A stretch of DNA of 64,000 bases from Pseudomonadota bacterium (GCA_018261735.1 JAGTRM010000003.1:107150-171149); one strand, 5' to 3'. Shown: positions 51,466 through 60,815, counted from the stretch's first letter. A program made the numbers and translations. Notes: a model not told the origin generated them from the letters alone.

Positions 51466-51777
51466 TCAGAAATACCGCAACGCCCCATACACTGCAAAAC
51501 TCACCACAATCGCCAGCAATGTCTTGCGCGAAGCAAAAGCCACAACGCCGGCCACCAGCGTGCCAATCAGGTAGGCATTGCCCAGACTGATATCCACCTC
51601 TCCTTTGGGCGCGAGCGCCATCGGCACGATCAGCGCCGTCAAGACTGCGGCCGGAACGTAGTGCAGGGCCCGGTGCAGCAAGGGTGGGAAAACCAGCCTG
51701 TGGCCAAAAACCAGAAAACTCGCCCGCACCGGCAGTGTTGCCAGCGCCATTCCCAGAATCACCAGCCAATGGTTCAT
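51466..51777 (-). CDS. azlD: AzlD, small subunit of a branched-chain amino acid exporter
   Basis: A 103-residue protein with about four membrane helices, matching AzlD/YgaH. AzlD pairs with AzlC for export of branched-chain amino acids or analogues. LPVRASFLVFGHRL near 15-28 and FVPAAVLTALIVPM-like helices are typical. The ATG at 51777 overlaps the azlC stop as ATGA, so the two are coupled. It is the last gene of the aminotransferase-azlC-azlD operon and converges on copA. Confidence 0.9.
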   Translation of the reverse strand: MNHWLVILGMALATLPVRASFLVFGHRLVFPPLLHRALHYVPAAVLTALIVPMALAPKGEVDISLGNAYLIGTLVAGVVAFASRKTLLAIVVSFAVYGALRYF

Positions 51778-52490
51778 GCAACCTCCGTGGCCACACGTTG
51801 CGGCCGGAACAATTTTTCGGCCAGCAGGCCGGCGACCACACCGACCAGTGCCGCCACCATCAGATCCAGCTTGTAGGGCAGCCCGTGCAGCAACAGGGAA
51901 GTCGCGCCCGCAGCCAGCGCGGCCACCAGGATCGGACGCTGGCGCAGTTGCGGGGCGACGATGGCGGCAAAAGTCGCAAGCATGGCAAAATCCAGCCCCC
52001 ACTCGGACAAGCCCGGGATACTACTACCGAGCAGCACGCCAACCGCCGTCCAGAAAAACCAGTTGAGGTACATCCCGAGCGACGAACCGAGCTGGTACCA
52101 CTGCCCGTTTTCGCGCCCTTGGGTACGGAAGTGATTTTCCACCACCGCAAAGGTTTCGTCGGTCAGCCAGAAAGACAGCACCCAGCGCCACCCGGCAGAC
52201 CAGTCGCGCGCATGCGGCTGCAGCGTGGCGCTATAGAGCGCATGACGCAGGTTGACGACCAGCGTCGTCAGCCAGATCACCGGCAGCGCCGCGCCGGCGC
52301 TGATCAGGCTGACCGCAACGAATTGCGAAGAGCCGGCAAAAACGAACAGCGACATGCCCAAGGTTGCCGCCGGGGAAAGACCGGCACTGATGGCCAGCGT
52401 GCCAAAAATCAGGCCAAACGGCCCGGCACCGACCATCATCGGCACGGTGTCGCGCAGGCCGGCCAGCACAAGACTTCGAGGATTTTTCAT
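51774..52490 (-). CDS. azlC: AzlC, large subunit of a branched-chain amino acid exporter
   Basis: The main membrane subunit of an AzlCD (YgaZH/BrnFE) exporter for valine, leucine or related compounds. The 238-residue protein has about seven hydrophobic segments and the family stretch FAGSSQFVAVSLI near 50-62 and VVNLRHALYSA near 77-87. Its ATG overlaps the stop of the aminotransferase gene as ATGA and its own stop overlaps azlD the same way, so all three genes are tightly coupled. The substrate cannot be read from sequence. Confidence 0.92.
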   Translation of the reverse strand: MKNPRSLVLAGLRDTVPMMVGAGPFGLIFGTLAISAGLSPAATLGMSLFVFAGSSQFVAVSLISAGAALPVIWLTTLVVNLRHALYSATLQPHARDWSAGWRWVLSFWLTDETFAVVENHFRTQGRENGQWYQLGSSLGMYLNWFFWTAVGVLLGSSIPGLSEWGLDFAMLATFAAIVAPQLRQRPILVAALAAGATSLLLHGLPYKLDLMVAALVGVVAGLLAEKLFRPQRVATEVA

Positions 52491-53686
52491 TGGGCCAGCT
52501 TATCGACTTCACTGGCGCAACTGAAATCAGGAACAACCCTGATGGTATTGAGCAAATCAGCCAGAATGGCCACGCCGCGCCGGATTTCGTCCGGACTGGA
52601 ATGACTGAAGTTGAGGCGCAGTGCTGGGTATTCCGGCTCGCCGGCAAAAAACGTATCACCGGGCATGAACACCAGGCCGCGTGCCAGTGCCGCATGCAGC
52701 AATGCCATACCATCAATCTTTTCACGCAGATGCAACCAGAAAAACAGCCCGCCACTGGGCACGGTCCAGTCCGCCTTGCCGCTCAGGTGCTGCTGCAACG
52801 CGGCCTGCATGGCATCGCGCCGTTCGCGGTAAATCGGCAAGTTGCGCGCGACATGCGGTTCGATCAAACCGCGCTGCAGCGCCTGCAGCACGATGAACTG
52901 GCTCAGGCGATTGGTATGCAGATCGGCGGCTTGCTTGAGCTTGACCAGCGCCGGGTAGAAATCGGGATGGGCAATCAGGTAGCCCAGGCGCAACCCCGGT
53001 GCGAGTGTCTTGGAAAACGAACCCTGGTAAATCCAACGTGCACTTTTCAAGCGAGAAACCAACGGAGCCGGCGCGGGCGCATCAAAACTCAGATCACGAT
53101 AGGGGTCGTCCTCGAACACCGGCAGTTGTCGCTGATCGCAAATCTCAGCCAGCTCAGCGCGGCGGCGCAACGAAGTGCATCGCCCGGTCGGATTCTGGAA
53201 GGTGGGCGTGAGGTAGACAAACCTCGCGTTCGGCGCAGATTCGAGTGCAGCAGGAAGCGTACCATCATTATCCTGGCGGATACCATGCATCTGTGCTCCG
53301 AACAGGCGGAACACCTGCAGTGCCGCGAGATAAGCCGGCGATTCAACCAATACACGGTCGCCTTCCTCCACCAGCAGCTTGGCGACCAGATCGATACCCT
53401 GTTGCGATCCATTCAGGATCAGCACTTGTTTAGATGAACAGGCCAATCCCATGGCGCAGGCGCGCTGCGCGACCCACTCGCGCAAGGCGGGTTCGCCCTC
53501 GCTCATGCCATATTGCCAGAGCGTATCGGGCAGCGCATTCAAGTCAATTCCTGCGTCCTGTGGCTTGAACAGACCCTCTTCCGCCGGCAGCCCTCCGGCA
53601 AACGAAATCATGCCTGGTTGGGTGGCCAGTGCGAGAATGTCTCGCACCAGTGAGGAAGTCAGGCGATCGATACGGGGTGCAAACAT
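52487..53686 (-). CDS. PLP-dependent aminotransferase (class I/II)
   Basis: A fold-type I aminotransferase of 399 residues like the LysN/2-aminoadipate and aromatic aminotransferase group. ISFAGGLPAEE near 27-37 is characteristic of that group; FQNPTGRC near 166-173 and the PLP lysine in YQGSFSKTLAPGLRLGY near 228-244 are clear. It lacks the N-terminal GntR domain of MocR proteins. The ATG at 53686 is used; a TTG at 53695 is possible. It leads an operon with azlC and azlD, so it may interconvert an amino acid that the exporter handles. Confidence 0.88.
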   Translation of the reverse strand: MFAPRIDRLTSSLVRDILALATQPGMISFAGGLPAEEGLFKPQDAGIDLNALPDTLWQYGMSEGEPALREWVAQRACAMGLACSSKQVLILNGSQQGIDLVAKLLVEEGDRVLVESPAYLAALQVFRLFGAQMHGIRQDNDGTLPAALESAPNARFVYLTPTFQNPTGRCTSLRRRAELAEICDQRQLPVFEDDPYRDLSFDAPAPAPLVSRLKSARWIYQGSFSKTLAPGLRLGYLIAHPDFYPALVKLKQAADLHTNRLSQFIVLQALQRGLIEPHVARNLPIYRERRDAMQAALQQHLSGKADWTVPSGGLFFWLHLREKIDGMALLHAALARGLVFMPGDTFFAGEPEYPALRLNFSHSSPDEIRRGVAILADLLNTIRVVPDFSCASEVDKLAQ

Positions 53687-53706
53687 GGAGGGCAAGCCTT
53701 TTGGTC

Positions 53707-53721
53707 AACGTCATTGACGTT
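53707..53721. promoter_or_regulatory. Palindromic operator between marR and the aminotransferase operon
   Basis: AACGTCATTGACGTT is a perfect 15-base palindrome with a single central base. It lies 21 bases before the aminotransferase start and 24 before the MarR-type start, so one dimer could control both directions. It overlaps TTGACG, which could be a -35 box. Confidence 0.65.
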
Positions 53722-53744
53722 TATCTTTTCATTGATCTGTTAGA

Positions 53745-54197
53745 ATGTCAATCATGCAAAAAAATAATCCCCGTCTGAATTCTGCGCAGGAGCTGCTTTT
53801 CTTTGGCTACCGTGCGTTTACGGCACTGCCTGACGAGATTCTGGCCGAGCGCGGTCTGGCCCGCGTTCACCACCGCATCATTTATTTTGTCGGTCGCGAT
53901 CCGGGCCTTTCGGTCAACAAGCTGTTGTCCAAACTGGGTGTCAGCAAGCAGGCCTTGAATGCACCGTTGCGGCGCCTGCAAGAGCTCGGCCTGATCGCAG
54001 CAGTCCTTTCCGAACAGGATCGCCGCGTGAAATGCCTGACGCTGACCGAGGAAGGCGCCAAGCTGGATACCGAGCTTTCCGCCAGCCAGCACAAACTGCT
54101 CACCTCGATCTTCAACATCTGCGGCACCGAAGCCGAAACCGGCTGGCGCATGGTGATGACGGCGCTGGCGAACAGCGAAAAAGGCCCGCGCCAGTAA
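53745..54197 (+). CDS. MarR family transcriptional regulator
   Basis: A 150-residue winged-helix regulator. The DNA-binding domain spans about 38-105: LSVNKLLSKLGVSKQALNAPLRRLQELG is the helix-turn-helix and LSEQDRRVKCLTLTEEG the wing, with the conserved DRR. Flanking helices form the dimer. It is divergent from the aminotransferase-azlCD operon, with a palindrome between them, so it probably represses that operon and itself. The ligand is unknown. ATG at 53745 or 53754; neither has a strong ribosome site. Confidence 0.9.
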   Translation: MSIMQKNNPRLNSAQELLFFGYRAFTALPDEILAERGLARVHHRIIYFVGRDPGLSVNKLLSKLGVSKQALNAPLRRLQELGLIAAVLSEQDRRVKCLTLTEEGAKLDTELSASQHKLLTSIFNICGTEAETGWRMVMTALANSEKGPRQ

Positions 54198-54221
54198 TTG
54201 CCACCCTGAATTTCCACGAAA

Positions 54222-54254
54222 AAGGCCGCTATTTCATGAAAACAGCGGCCTTTC
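54222..54254. terminator. Bidirectional terminator between marR and dnaB
   Basis: AAAGGCCGCT pairs with AGCGGCCTTT (10 pairs, 13-base loop), with A-rich and T-rich ends on both sides. It separates the converging marR and dnaB genes. Confidence 0.9.
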
Positions 54255-54270
54255 TTTGGCGTTTAACCGA

Positions 54271-55698
54271 TCAGGACTCCAGATCGGATGACCAGCCTTC
54301 CGGACGCATCAAGGCATTCTCGAAACGCGCATGCTGCCCCAGGAACACCAGGGGAACCTTGCCCGTCGGGCCGTTCCGGTGCTTGGCGACGATGCACTCG
54401 GCAATCCCTTTGAACTTGCTGTCCGAGTTGTAGTATTCGTCGCGGTACATGAACATGATCAAGTCGGCATCCTGTTCGATCGCGCCCGATTCGCGCAAGT
54501 CGGACATCATCGGGCGTTTGTCGGTGCGCGACTCCACGCTGCGCGACAGCTGCGACAGCGCAATGACCGGCACCTGCAGCTCCTTGGCCAGCGATTTCAT
54601 TGCACGCGAAATTTCACCCAATTCCGTGGCGCGGTTTTGATCGCGCGCGCCGGCCCGGCCCGCCATCAACTGCAGGTAGTCGATCACGATCAGCCCTAGT
54701 TGCCCGCCGCACTGACGCGCCAGACGACGCGTCTTGGTACGGATATCCAGCGCGGTCAGCGCGCCGGTTTCCTCGATGAAGATCGGGGCTTCGGACAATT
54801 TGCTCACGGCATGGGTCAGACGCGTCCAGTCTTCGTCTTCAAAGCGGCCCGTCTTGAGCTTGTGCATGTCGATCTTGCCGATCGAACCGACCATCCGCAT
54901 CCCCAACTGGGCCGCCCCCATTTCCATCGAGAAAACGGCCACGGGCAATTTCTGTTCAGTGGCGACATATTCGGCGATATTGATCGCGAACGCGGTTTTC
55001 CCCATCGAAGGACGACCCGCGACAATAACCAGATCGCCCTTTTGCAGGCCGGAGGTCATCTTGTCCAGATCAATAAAACCCGTCGCAACACCGGTAACTT
55101 CCCCGGGATTGTCTTGCTGGTACAGGTGATCGATACGCTCGACGATTTCCTTGAGGATCGGCGGCATGGCAATGAAGCCTTTTTGGCCTTTCGCCGATTG
55201 CTCGGCAATGCCGAACACCATGCTTTCGGCCTGGTCGAGCAGATCGCTCGCTTCGCGCCCGTTCGGGTTGTAGGCGGCATCGACGATTTCGGTGGCCGCG
55301 CTGGCCAGTTGGCGCATCACCGATTTCTCGCGCACGATTTCGGCATAGCGCCGGATATTGGCGGCGGAAGGCGTGTTTTGCGCCAGCGAGCCCAGGTAGG
55401 CCAGTCCGCCCACGTAAGCGAGTTCATTGGTGGAATCGAGCGCTTCCGCCACCGTGATCACATCGGCCGGACGGTTGTGTTCGATCAGGTTGCAAATCGA
55501 ATAAAAGATGCGCCGGTGATCGTCCCGGTAGAAGTCATCCTTCAACAAAACATCGGCAATCTTGTCAAACGAGGGGTTGTCGAGCAACAACCCGCCCAAC
55601 ACCGACTGTTCTGCTTCAACAGAATGTGGTGGCAGGCGGTAGTTTTCGTATTGCGCCCCGTCTTGCTGGGCGGTAGCATGCTCGGTCATTTCATTCAT
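54271..55698 (-). CDS. dnaB: Replicative DNA helicase DnaB
   Basis: The hexameric helicase that opens the replication fork. The N-terminal helical domain (about 25-125) begins LPPHSVEAEQSVLGGLLLD. The RecA-like motor has Walker A AGRPSMGKTA near 227-236, Walker B IVIDYLQLM near 336-344 and the loop SQLSRSVESR near 383-392. Length is 475. No intein is present. In many relatives rplI lies upstream; here dnaB is divergent from ratA. Confidence 0.97.
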   Translation of the reverse strand: MNEMTEHATAQQDGAQYENYRLPPHSVEAEQSVLGGLLLDNPSFDKIADVLLKDDFYRDDHRRIFYSICNLIEHNRPADVITVAEALDSTNELAYVGGLAYLGSLAQNTPSAANIRRYAEIVREKSVMRQLASAATEIVDAAYNPNGREASDLLDQAESMVFGIAEQSAKGQKGFIAMPPILKEIVERIDHLYQQDNPGEVTGVATGFIDLDKMTSGLQKGDLVIVAGRPSMGKTAFAINIAEYVATEQKLPVAVFSMEMGAAQLGMRMVGSIGKIDMHKLKTGRFEDEDWTRLTHAVSKLSEAPIFIEETGALTALDIRTKTRRLARQCGGQLGLIVIDYLQLMAGRAGARDQNRATELGEISRAMKSLAKELQVPVIALSQLSRSVESRTDKRPMMSDLRESGAIEQDADLIMFMYRDEYYNSDSKFKGIAECIVAKHRNGPTGKVPLVFLGQHARFENALMRPEGWSSDLES

Positions 55699-55741
55699 CG
55701 CGGTCTGGCTCCAGAGTCGGCCATTTTACGCTGCTTCGCCC

Positions 55742-56173
55742 ATGCATTGCATCCGCAAGTCCATGCTCGCCCCCTACTCCGCGCAACAGATGTACGATCT
55801 GGTTGACCGTGTGGAGGATTACCCGCGCTTTCTGCCCTGGTGCGGCGGCGTGGATGTACACGAACGCAATGATTCCCTGCTGGATGCGACGCTGCACATT
55901 CATTTTCTGGGTATCCGTTCGCACTTTCGCACCCGCGATCTGCGCGGCGTGGATAGGTTGGACATGAAACTGGTGGATGGGCCGTTCAAACGGCTGGAAG
56001 GTTACTGGCACTTTACGCCGCTAATGGAAGACGCCTGCAAGGTGGAATTCGTGCTGGAGTACGAATTTGCCAGCCGCACCCTGGAAACCCTGATCGGTCC
56101 GGTCTTCGACAAGATCACCGGCACGTTTGTCGATGCCTTTATCGCCGAAGCCGAACACCGCCACGGGGCCTGA
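55742..56173 (+). CDS. ratA: RatA/YfjG family START-domain protein
   Basis: A 143-residue SRPBCC/START-like protein. Relatives include E. coli RatA (said to block 70S assembly) and Coq10, a ubiquinone-binding protein. Conserved stretches are [22 protein letters not shown] near 13-34, [15 protein letters not shown] near 77-91 and [14 protein letters not shown] near 119-132. The ratA-rnfH pair is standard in proteobacteria. Which of the two roles applies here is open; a quinone-related role is plausible. Confidence 0.9.
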   Translation: MHCIRKSMLAPYSAQQMYDLVDRVEDYPRFLPWCGGVDVHERNDSLLDATLHIHFLGIRSHFRTRDLRGVDRLDMKLVDGPFKRLEGYWHFTPLMEDACKVEFVLEYEFASRTLETLIGPVFDKITGTFVDAFIAEAEHRHGA

Positions 56174-56195
56174 GCCCGATATACCTGGAGACAGA

Positions 56196-56516
56196 ATGCC
56201 CAACGAACAAATGTTGATCGAAGTGGCCTATGCCACGCATGACCGGCAAAAACTCATCACAGTGAAGCTGCCAGTAGGCAGTACCGTTGAAGAAGCCATC
56301 CGGCGTTCGGGCATCCTCACTGATTTTCCCGAAATCGATCTCTCGGTCAACAAGGTCGGCATCTTTTCCAAGGCCTGCAAACTCGATACCGCATTGCGCG
56401 ACAAGGATCGCGTGGAAATCTATCGCCCGCTGATCGCCGATCCGAAAGAAGTGCGCCGCCAGCGCGCGGCAGAAGGCAAGGTCATGAAAAAAGGCGGCGG
56501 TCCGCTGGAAGCGTAA
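56196..56516 (+). CDS. rnfH: RnfH family ubiquitin-like protein
   Basis: A 106-residue protein with the beta-grasp RnfH fold: [19 protein letters not shown] near 8-26, [10 protein letters not shown] near 32-41 and [30 protein letters not shown] residues at 54-80. The C-terminal tail is basic. GGAG precedes the ATG at 56196 by 6 bases. It is the second gene of the ratA-rnfH pair, 22 bases after ratA. Function in this pair is not established. Confidence 0.9.
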   Translation: MPNEQMLIEVAYATHDRQKLITVKLPVGSTVEEAIRRSGILTDFPEIDLSVNKVGIFSKACKLDTALRDKDRVEIYRPLIADPKEVRRQRAAEGKVMKKGGGPLEA

Positions 56517-56546
56517 CCACCGCCCGATATTTGACTCAGACTCCGA

Positions 56547-56978
56547 TCACGGACAGAAGCGTTCGATGGCTTTTTGTGTATCCGCCAATTCGGCTGCACG
56601 CTTCTGGTCGCTCATGAACTCCACCTCGCCTTTTTCATTCACGCTCCGGGTGAGCTGTCCGGACTGCAGGAATGTCTTGCGGGCCTGGGCCTGCTGACAC
56701 AGCTTGGGATCCTTCTCGGATGGCGCAGGCGCTGCCGGCGCGGAAGCCGCTGCTGCGGAAGCACTCTTGCCGACAATGGGCGGCGCCTTGGGCGAAGCGA
56801 CGGCAGAAACCGGTTGATCTTCAGCGCGCATCTTGAGCGTCGTCACCTTTGAATCCACTGGCGGCGGCGTATCGGAGTAATGGATTTTGCCTTCGGCGTC
56901 CTTCCACTTGTAGATTTGTCCCGCAACCGCGGCCCCTGCCAGCAGCATTGAAAGCAGTAGCAATGTCATTCTTTTCAT
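56547..56978 (-). CDS. DUF4124 domain-containing secreted protein
   Basis: A 143-residue envelope protein. The signal peptide (1-19, MKRMTLLLLSMLLAGAAVA) is followed by the DUF4124 motif QIYKWKDAEGKIHYSDTPPP near 20-39. An Ala/Pro/Ser-rich linker runs from 55 to 90. The remainder is charged with two cysteines (93 and 142), which may form a disulfide. The family is widespread and has no assigned function. It converges on rnfH. Confidence 0.85.
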   Translation of the reverse strand: MKRMTLLLLSMLLAGAAVAGQIYKWKDAEGKIHYSDTPPPVDSKVTTLKMRAEDQPVSAVASPKAPPIVGKSASAAAASAPAAPAPSEKDPKLCQQAQARKTFLQSGQLTRSVNEKGEVEFMSDQKRAAELADTQKAIERFCP

Positions 56979-57130
56979 TCCGGGAAATCCCCTTCTGATT
57001 CAAACGCCATCTCGTTTCATGGCGATGATTTTCATGTTATTCATTGGCATGCTGATTGTCATCTTTCCCTGACGCTCGCGCAATCCGGCTGGCGCAGCCT
57101 TCAGGTTAAAGATTGAAAAGCATGCACTAC

Positions 57131-58939
57131 TCAGGCACCAAGCCAGGCTTGACGGGCGCCGACGGCTTCCGGATTCGCCTCATCAAGCAGCAAGCCCCAG
57201 GTATCGGTCTCGGCAAGTTGCGGGACAATTTCAAAATCGAGCAATTCGTCACGCCGGAACGCCAGCAGTGTGCGTTTTTTTCCCGCAGGGCGGTTCGCCA
57301 GCAGCGTATCGAGATTGGCCGCAGTGATGCGCAGGCCATCCAGCGCCACCAGCAAATCGCCCGCAGACAATCCCGCCGTTTGCGCAGCACTGTCCTGCAA
57401 CACATGCGTCAGCTTGATCAAGCCGCCTTCCACAGCAGTGCGCACCCCGAGCGTGACGGCGGGCTTGGGAGAGGACGCTTGCCAGCCGCCCTTGTCACTG
57501 CCACCGGCGGCCACGCGCAACTGGCTCTGCACGCCGAATTGCGCCAGTAGATCGGCCAGCGGCAACTCATCCACCGAGCGCAGGGCTTGATCGAAGAACT
57601 CGGTCAAATCCACGCCAGCCACTTCGCAGGCCACCGCTTCCCACTCGGATTCTTCAATGCCGCAACCGCGCGTTTCGAAATCCCGCCCGAAACGCTGCCA
57701 CAAGGCCAGCATCACATCGTCCAGGCTTTTCGTTCCGGCGCTTTTCTGCCGAATGGTCAGATCCAGGCATAACGCAGCAAGCGAACCCTTGACGTAATAA
57801 CTGACCAGGCTGTTCGGGCTGTTTTCATCCTGACGGTAATACTTTATCCAGGCATCGAGACTGGCTTCTTCCAGCGTCTGCATCTGCCGCCCAGGCGTGC
57901 GTTGCACACTGGTCATGGCTTGCGCCAGCAGATCAAGATATTCCTGCTGGCTGATCAGCCCCGCTCGCAGCAGGAACAGGTCATCGTAGTAGGAAGTAAT
58001 CCCCTCGAACGCCCACAGCAACCGCGTATAGCCTTCACGATCCAGCGCGTACGGCGCAAAGGCCGCCGGTTTGATACGCTTGACGTTCCAGGTATGGAAA
58101 TATTCATGGCTGACCAGCCCGAGGAACTGCCGGTAGCCCGGCTTCATGCCGGTTTCATGCGCCAGTGGCAGATCGTCGCGCGCGCAGATCAGCGCGGTAG
58201 AGGCCCGGTGTTCCAGCCCACCATAGCCTTCACCCACGGCCAGGGTAAGGAACACATAGCGCTCGAACGGCGCGGGTTCGCCAAAGAAGCGGATCTGCAC
58301 TTCGCAGATTTTCTTGATGTCTTGCTTGAGCCGCTTGAGATCGGCATGCTGTCGCCCCGCGATCACCAGCTCATGCGGCACACCGCAGGCCTTGAAACCG
58401 ATACGCGAAAAGGCGCCCATTTCAACCGGGTGATCGATCAGCTCGTCGTAATTGTCGGCGCGGTAGCGGCCAAAGCTCCACGGCTTGGCACCGGCAGGCG
58501 ATAGCGCGGTGGCCATCTCCCATTCCTTGTAATCCTTGCCTGCCGGCTTGACGATCTCGACTTCGCACGGCGCGGCCTCTTGCCCTTCGACCGCCAGAAA
58601 CACGCTGGTGCCATTGAAAAAACCGCGCGTGGCATCGAGATAGGCACCGCGTACCGAGAGATCCCAGGCATAGATCCGGTAACTGAGTGTCAACGCTCCG
58701 TCCACGGCCTGGGCTTGCCAGCGACACTTGTCCAGTTTGGTCAGGGCAACGGGCTGTTCGCCACACGCGGCGGAGATGGCCACGATATGCCGGGCAAATT
58801 CACGGATCAGGTAGCTGCCCGGAATCCAGGCCGGTAACCAGAAAACCTGGCCGGCAGGATCGGGGGAATCAACAAGCAAAGTAACTTCGAAGCAATGCGC
58901 TTCAATGGAAGCCGGAACAATACGATAGTGAATGGACAT
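57131..58939 (-). CDS. M61 family peptidase with PDZ domain
   Basis: A glycyl-aminopeptidase-type metallopeptidase of 602 residues. A beta-rich N-terminal domain is followed by the catalytic domain with HEYFH at 278-282 and the third ligand Glu in WAFEGITSYYDD near 314. A PDZ domain near 500-570 (GLSAGDLLVALDGLRI) follows. No signal peptide is obvious. The family removes N-terminal Gly or Ala from peptides. Start is ATG at 58939. It appears monocistronic. Confidence 0.92.
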   Translation of the reverse strand: MSIHYRIVPASIEAHCFEVTLLVDSPDPAGQVFWLPAWIPGSYLIREFARHIVAISAACGEQPVALTKLDKCRWQAQAVDGALTLSYRIYAWDLSVRGAYLDATRGFFNGTSVFLAVEGQEAAPCEVEIVKPAGKDYKEWEMATALSPAGAKPWSFGRYRADNYDELIDHPVEMGAFSRIGFKACGVPHELVIAGRQHADLKRLKQDIKKICEVQIRFFGEPAPFERYVFLTLAVGEGYGGLEHRASTALICARDDLPLAHETGMKPGYRQFLGLVSHEYFHTWNVKRIKPAAFAPYALDREGYTRLLWAFEGITSYYDDLFLLRAGLISQQEYLDLLAQAMTSVQRTPGRQMQTLEEASLDAWIKYYRQDENSPNSLVSYYVKGSLAALCLDLTIRQKSAGTKSLDDVMLALWQRFGRDFETRGCGIEESEWEAVACEVAGVDLTEFFDQALRSVDELPLADLLAQFGVQSQLRVAAGGSDKGGWQASSPKPAVTLGVRTAVEGGLIKLTHVLQDSAAQTAGLSAGDLLVALDGLRITAANLDTLLANRPAGKKRTLLAFRRDELLDFEIVPQLAETDTWGLLLDEANPEAVGARQAWLGA

Positions 58940-59021
58940 GATCAGTCATCGCAGATGGGTTGGCTGATCGTAGGCCACTATGGGCCGTGCAGGCAATAGC
59001 TCGCCCCCCAGTCGCAAGCGT

Positions 59022-60302
59022 TCAGCCCGTTCGCCCTACCTGCCCCAAGCCCACGCCGACCTGGTTGCGCCCCGCCCGTTTGGCGCGGTAAAGCGCTTCG
59101 TCCGCAGCATCAATCAATTGGCTGGCACTCATGCCGGGCTCCAGCCGCGCGATCCCGGCACTGAACGTGGCACGGAACACGCCATGGCCATGCTGCAGAT
59201 CCAGCATGGAAAAACGCACGCGCATTTCATCCAACAGGTTTGCAGCGCGGATCAGGGTGATGTCGTCGTAGACCAGGGCAAACTCTTCTCCGCCATACCG
59301 ACCCACGGCATCGGCGTCATTCAAACTCTGTCGCATCAGACGCGCCAGGCTTTTGATCACCCGATCCCCCACAGCATGGCCAAAGTTATCGTTGATCTGC
59401 TTGAAATGATCGAGATCGACCATGGCAAAGGCCACGGGTGTTTTTTCCTGCCGGGCGCGGTGCACAACCCGCTCCAGGTGATCGGTCATGTTGGTATGGT
59501 TGAGCAGGCCGGTCATGCTGTCGCGAGTCATGCAGTGACGCAGGCGGCGATAGCGCTCGGCAATGATGGACACGGCAGCAACCAGTTCTTCCGCATCCAT
59601 GTTTTTCACCAGAAAATCATCGCCGCCCATGCCCCGGGCCATGAGTTGTCGGCCCCGGCTTGTTTCCGTTGAAAGAAAAACAATCGGGATGCTGTCATAT
59701 TGCGCATTCTGGCGAACCACCCGGGCCATTTCATCGCCGGTGCATTGCGGCATGTAGACATCCATGAGAATGATGTCCGGCTTGAAACGCTCCAGCGTCA
59801 AAAGCACATCAAGCGGGTTGTGCACAACCTTGGCCTGCATGCCGGCGGAAGCCAGTGTATTGCAGGCCCACTTGGACACTGCTTCGGAATCATCCACGAT
59901 CAGCACATTGAAGGGTTTTTGCTGGCTGCGCCCCAGCAAGTGGTCGAGCCGGTCGATCAGCTGCTGCAGATCGAACGGTTTGACAGAAAAATCGGTGATG
60001 CCCATTCGCATCATTTCGATTTGTTGCACCACAGAAAGCTGCGCGGAAACATAAATTAGCGGCCCTTTGGTCAACCGCGCAATCAACGGGGCAACTTGCG
60101 CAAAATCAGCATCTTCCAGCCCGCTCTCATCAACCAGCAAGGCAAAAGGCGCAAGCGAATGCATGGCGGCCAACAAGGCACTCTGCCGGGAAAAAACACG
60201 TACGGAAAAATCGAACAACTTCATCTGTGCGGTCAACTCGGCCGCCTGCTGCTGATCACAGGTCACCAGATAAATAAGGGATTGTTGCTGATTACCAACC
60301 AT
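59022..60302 (-). CDS. Diguanylate cyclase with two receiver domains
   Basis: A REC-REC-GGDEF protein of 426 residues that should make cyclic di-GMP under phospho-control. The first receiver (about 8-123) has Asp58 and Lys108 but lacks the normal acidic pair. The second (132-250) is complete: Asp137-Asp138, Asp181, Ser211 or Thr212, Lys233. The GGDEF domain has GGEEF at 337-341. The inhibitory site is altered: Asn328 stands where RxxD has Arg. Layout recalls PleD-type cyclases. I use the ATG at 60302; AAGGG precedes it. No kinase is adjacent. Confidence 0.93.
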   Translation of the reverse strand: MVGNQQQSLIYLVTCDQQQAAELTAQMKLFDFSVRVFSRQSALLAAMHSLAPFALLVDESGLEDADFAQVAPLIARLTKGPLIYVSAQLSVVQQIEMMRMGITDFSVKPFDLQQLIDRLDHLLGRSQQKPFNVLIVDDSEAVSKWACNTLASAGMQAKVVHNPLDVLLTLERFKPDIILMDVYMPQCTGDEMARVVRQNAQYDSIPIVFLSTETSRGRQLMARGMGGDDFLVKNMDAEELVAAVSIIAERYRRLRHCMTRDSMTGLLNHTNMTDHLERVVHRARQEKTPVAFAMVDLDHFKQINDNFGHAVGDRVIKSLARLMRQSLNDADAVGRYGGEEFALVYDDITLIRAANLLDEMRVRFSMLDLQHGHGVFRATFSAGIARLEPGMSASQLIDAADEALYRAKRAGRNQVGVGLGQVGRTG

Positions 60303-60477
60303 GGCGTTGCCCTTGAAAAACGCAAGCGGGGAGCATAGCAGACCCCATGCCCATCCGGGCATTGCCCGTCATGAAAAACCAAGAAAAATGGACGAATTGT
60401 GTAAGGTAAAACAGGGTAAATTTGATTGAAGCAAACTGATGCCCTCTTAAAATAGGGTGTTATTTCAAGGAAAAACC

Positions 60478-60741
60478 ATGACTGAAAAACAACTGATCAT
60501 GACAGCGCTGCTTGCAATGGCCTGCCAATCCGCGGCATTCGCAGCTACCAATGCCTCCGCCCCACCCTCCGGGGGAAATGCCGCCCTTGAAGCCGCAATG
60601 GCATCCTGCAGCAGCTCAGCCGCCAGGGACAGCCACGGCGGCCCGGACATGCGCGCCATGGATGCCTGCATGCAGGCCAAAGGCTTCACCCGCCCGGCAG
60701 GCCCGCCGCCGAATGACGGCAAACCCGGTCCACAGCAATAA
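60478..60741 (+). CDS. Small secreted protein, function unknown
   Basis: An 87-residue protein I do not recognise. A signal peptide ends near residue 22 (QSAAFA). The mature part is about 65 residues with two cysteines (44 and 64) that could form a disulfide around an acidic and Met-rich stretch, MRAMDACMQAKGF. The end is Pro/Gly-rich. AAGGA lies 7 bases before the ATG at 60478. It is divergent from the cyclase and precedes a GIY-YIG gene. Confidence 0.65.
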   Translation: MTEKQLIMTALLAMACQSAAFAATNASAPPSGGNAALEAAMASCSSSAARDSHGGPDMRAMDACMQAKGFTRPAGPPPNDGKPGPQQ

Positions 60742-60815
60742 TTTCCCAGCCGTTGCAAAAGCCATGGATCCGGCTGCTATCATCAGCCGTTTCCGTTGCG
60801 GCAAGGCTGGTCGGC

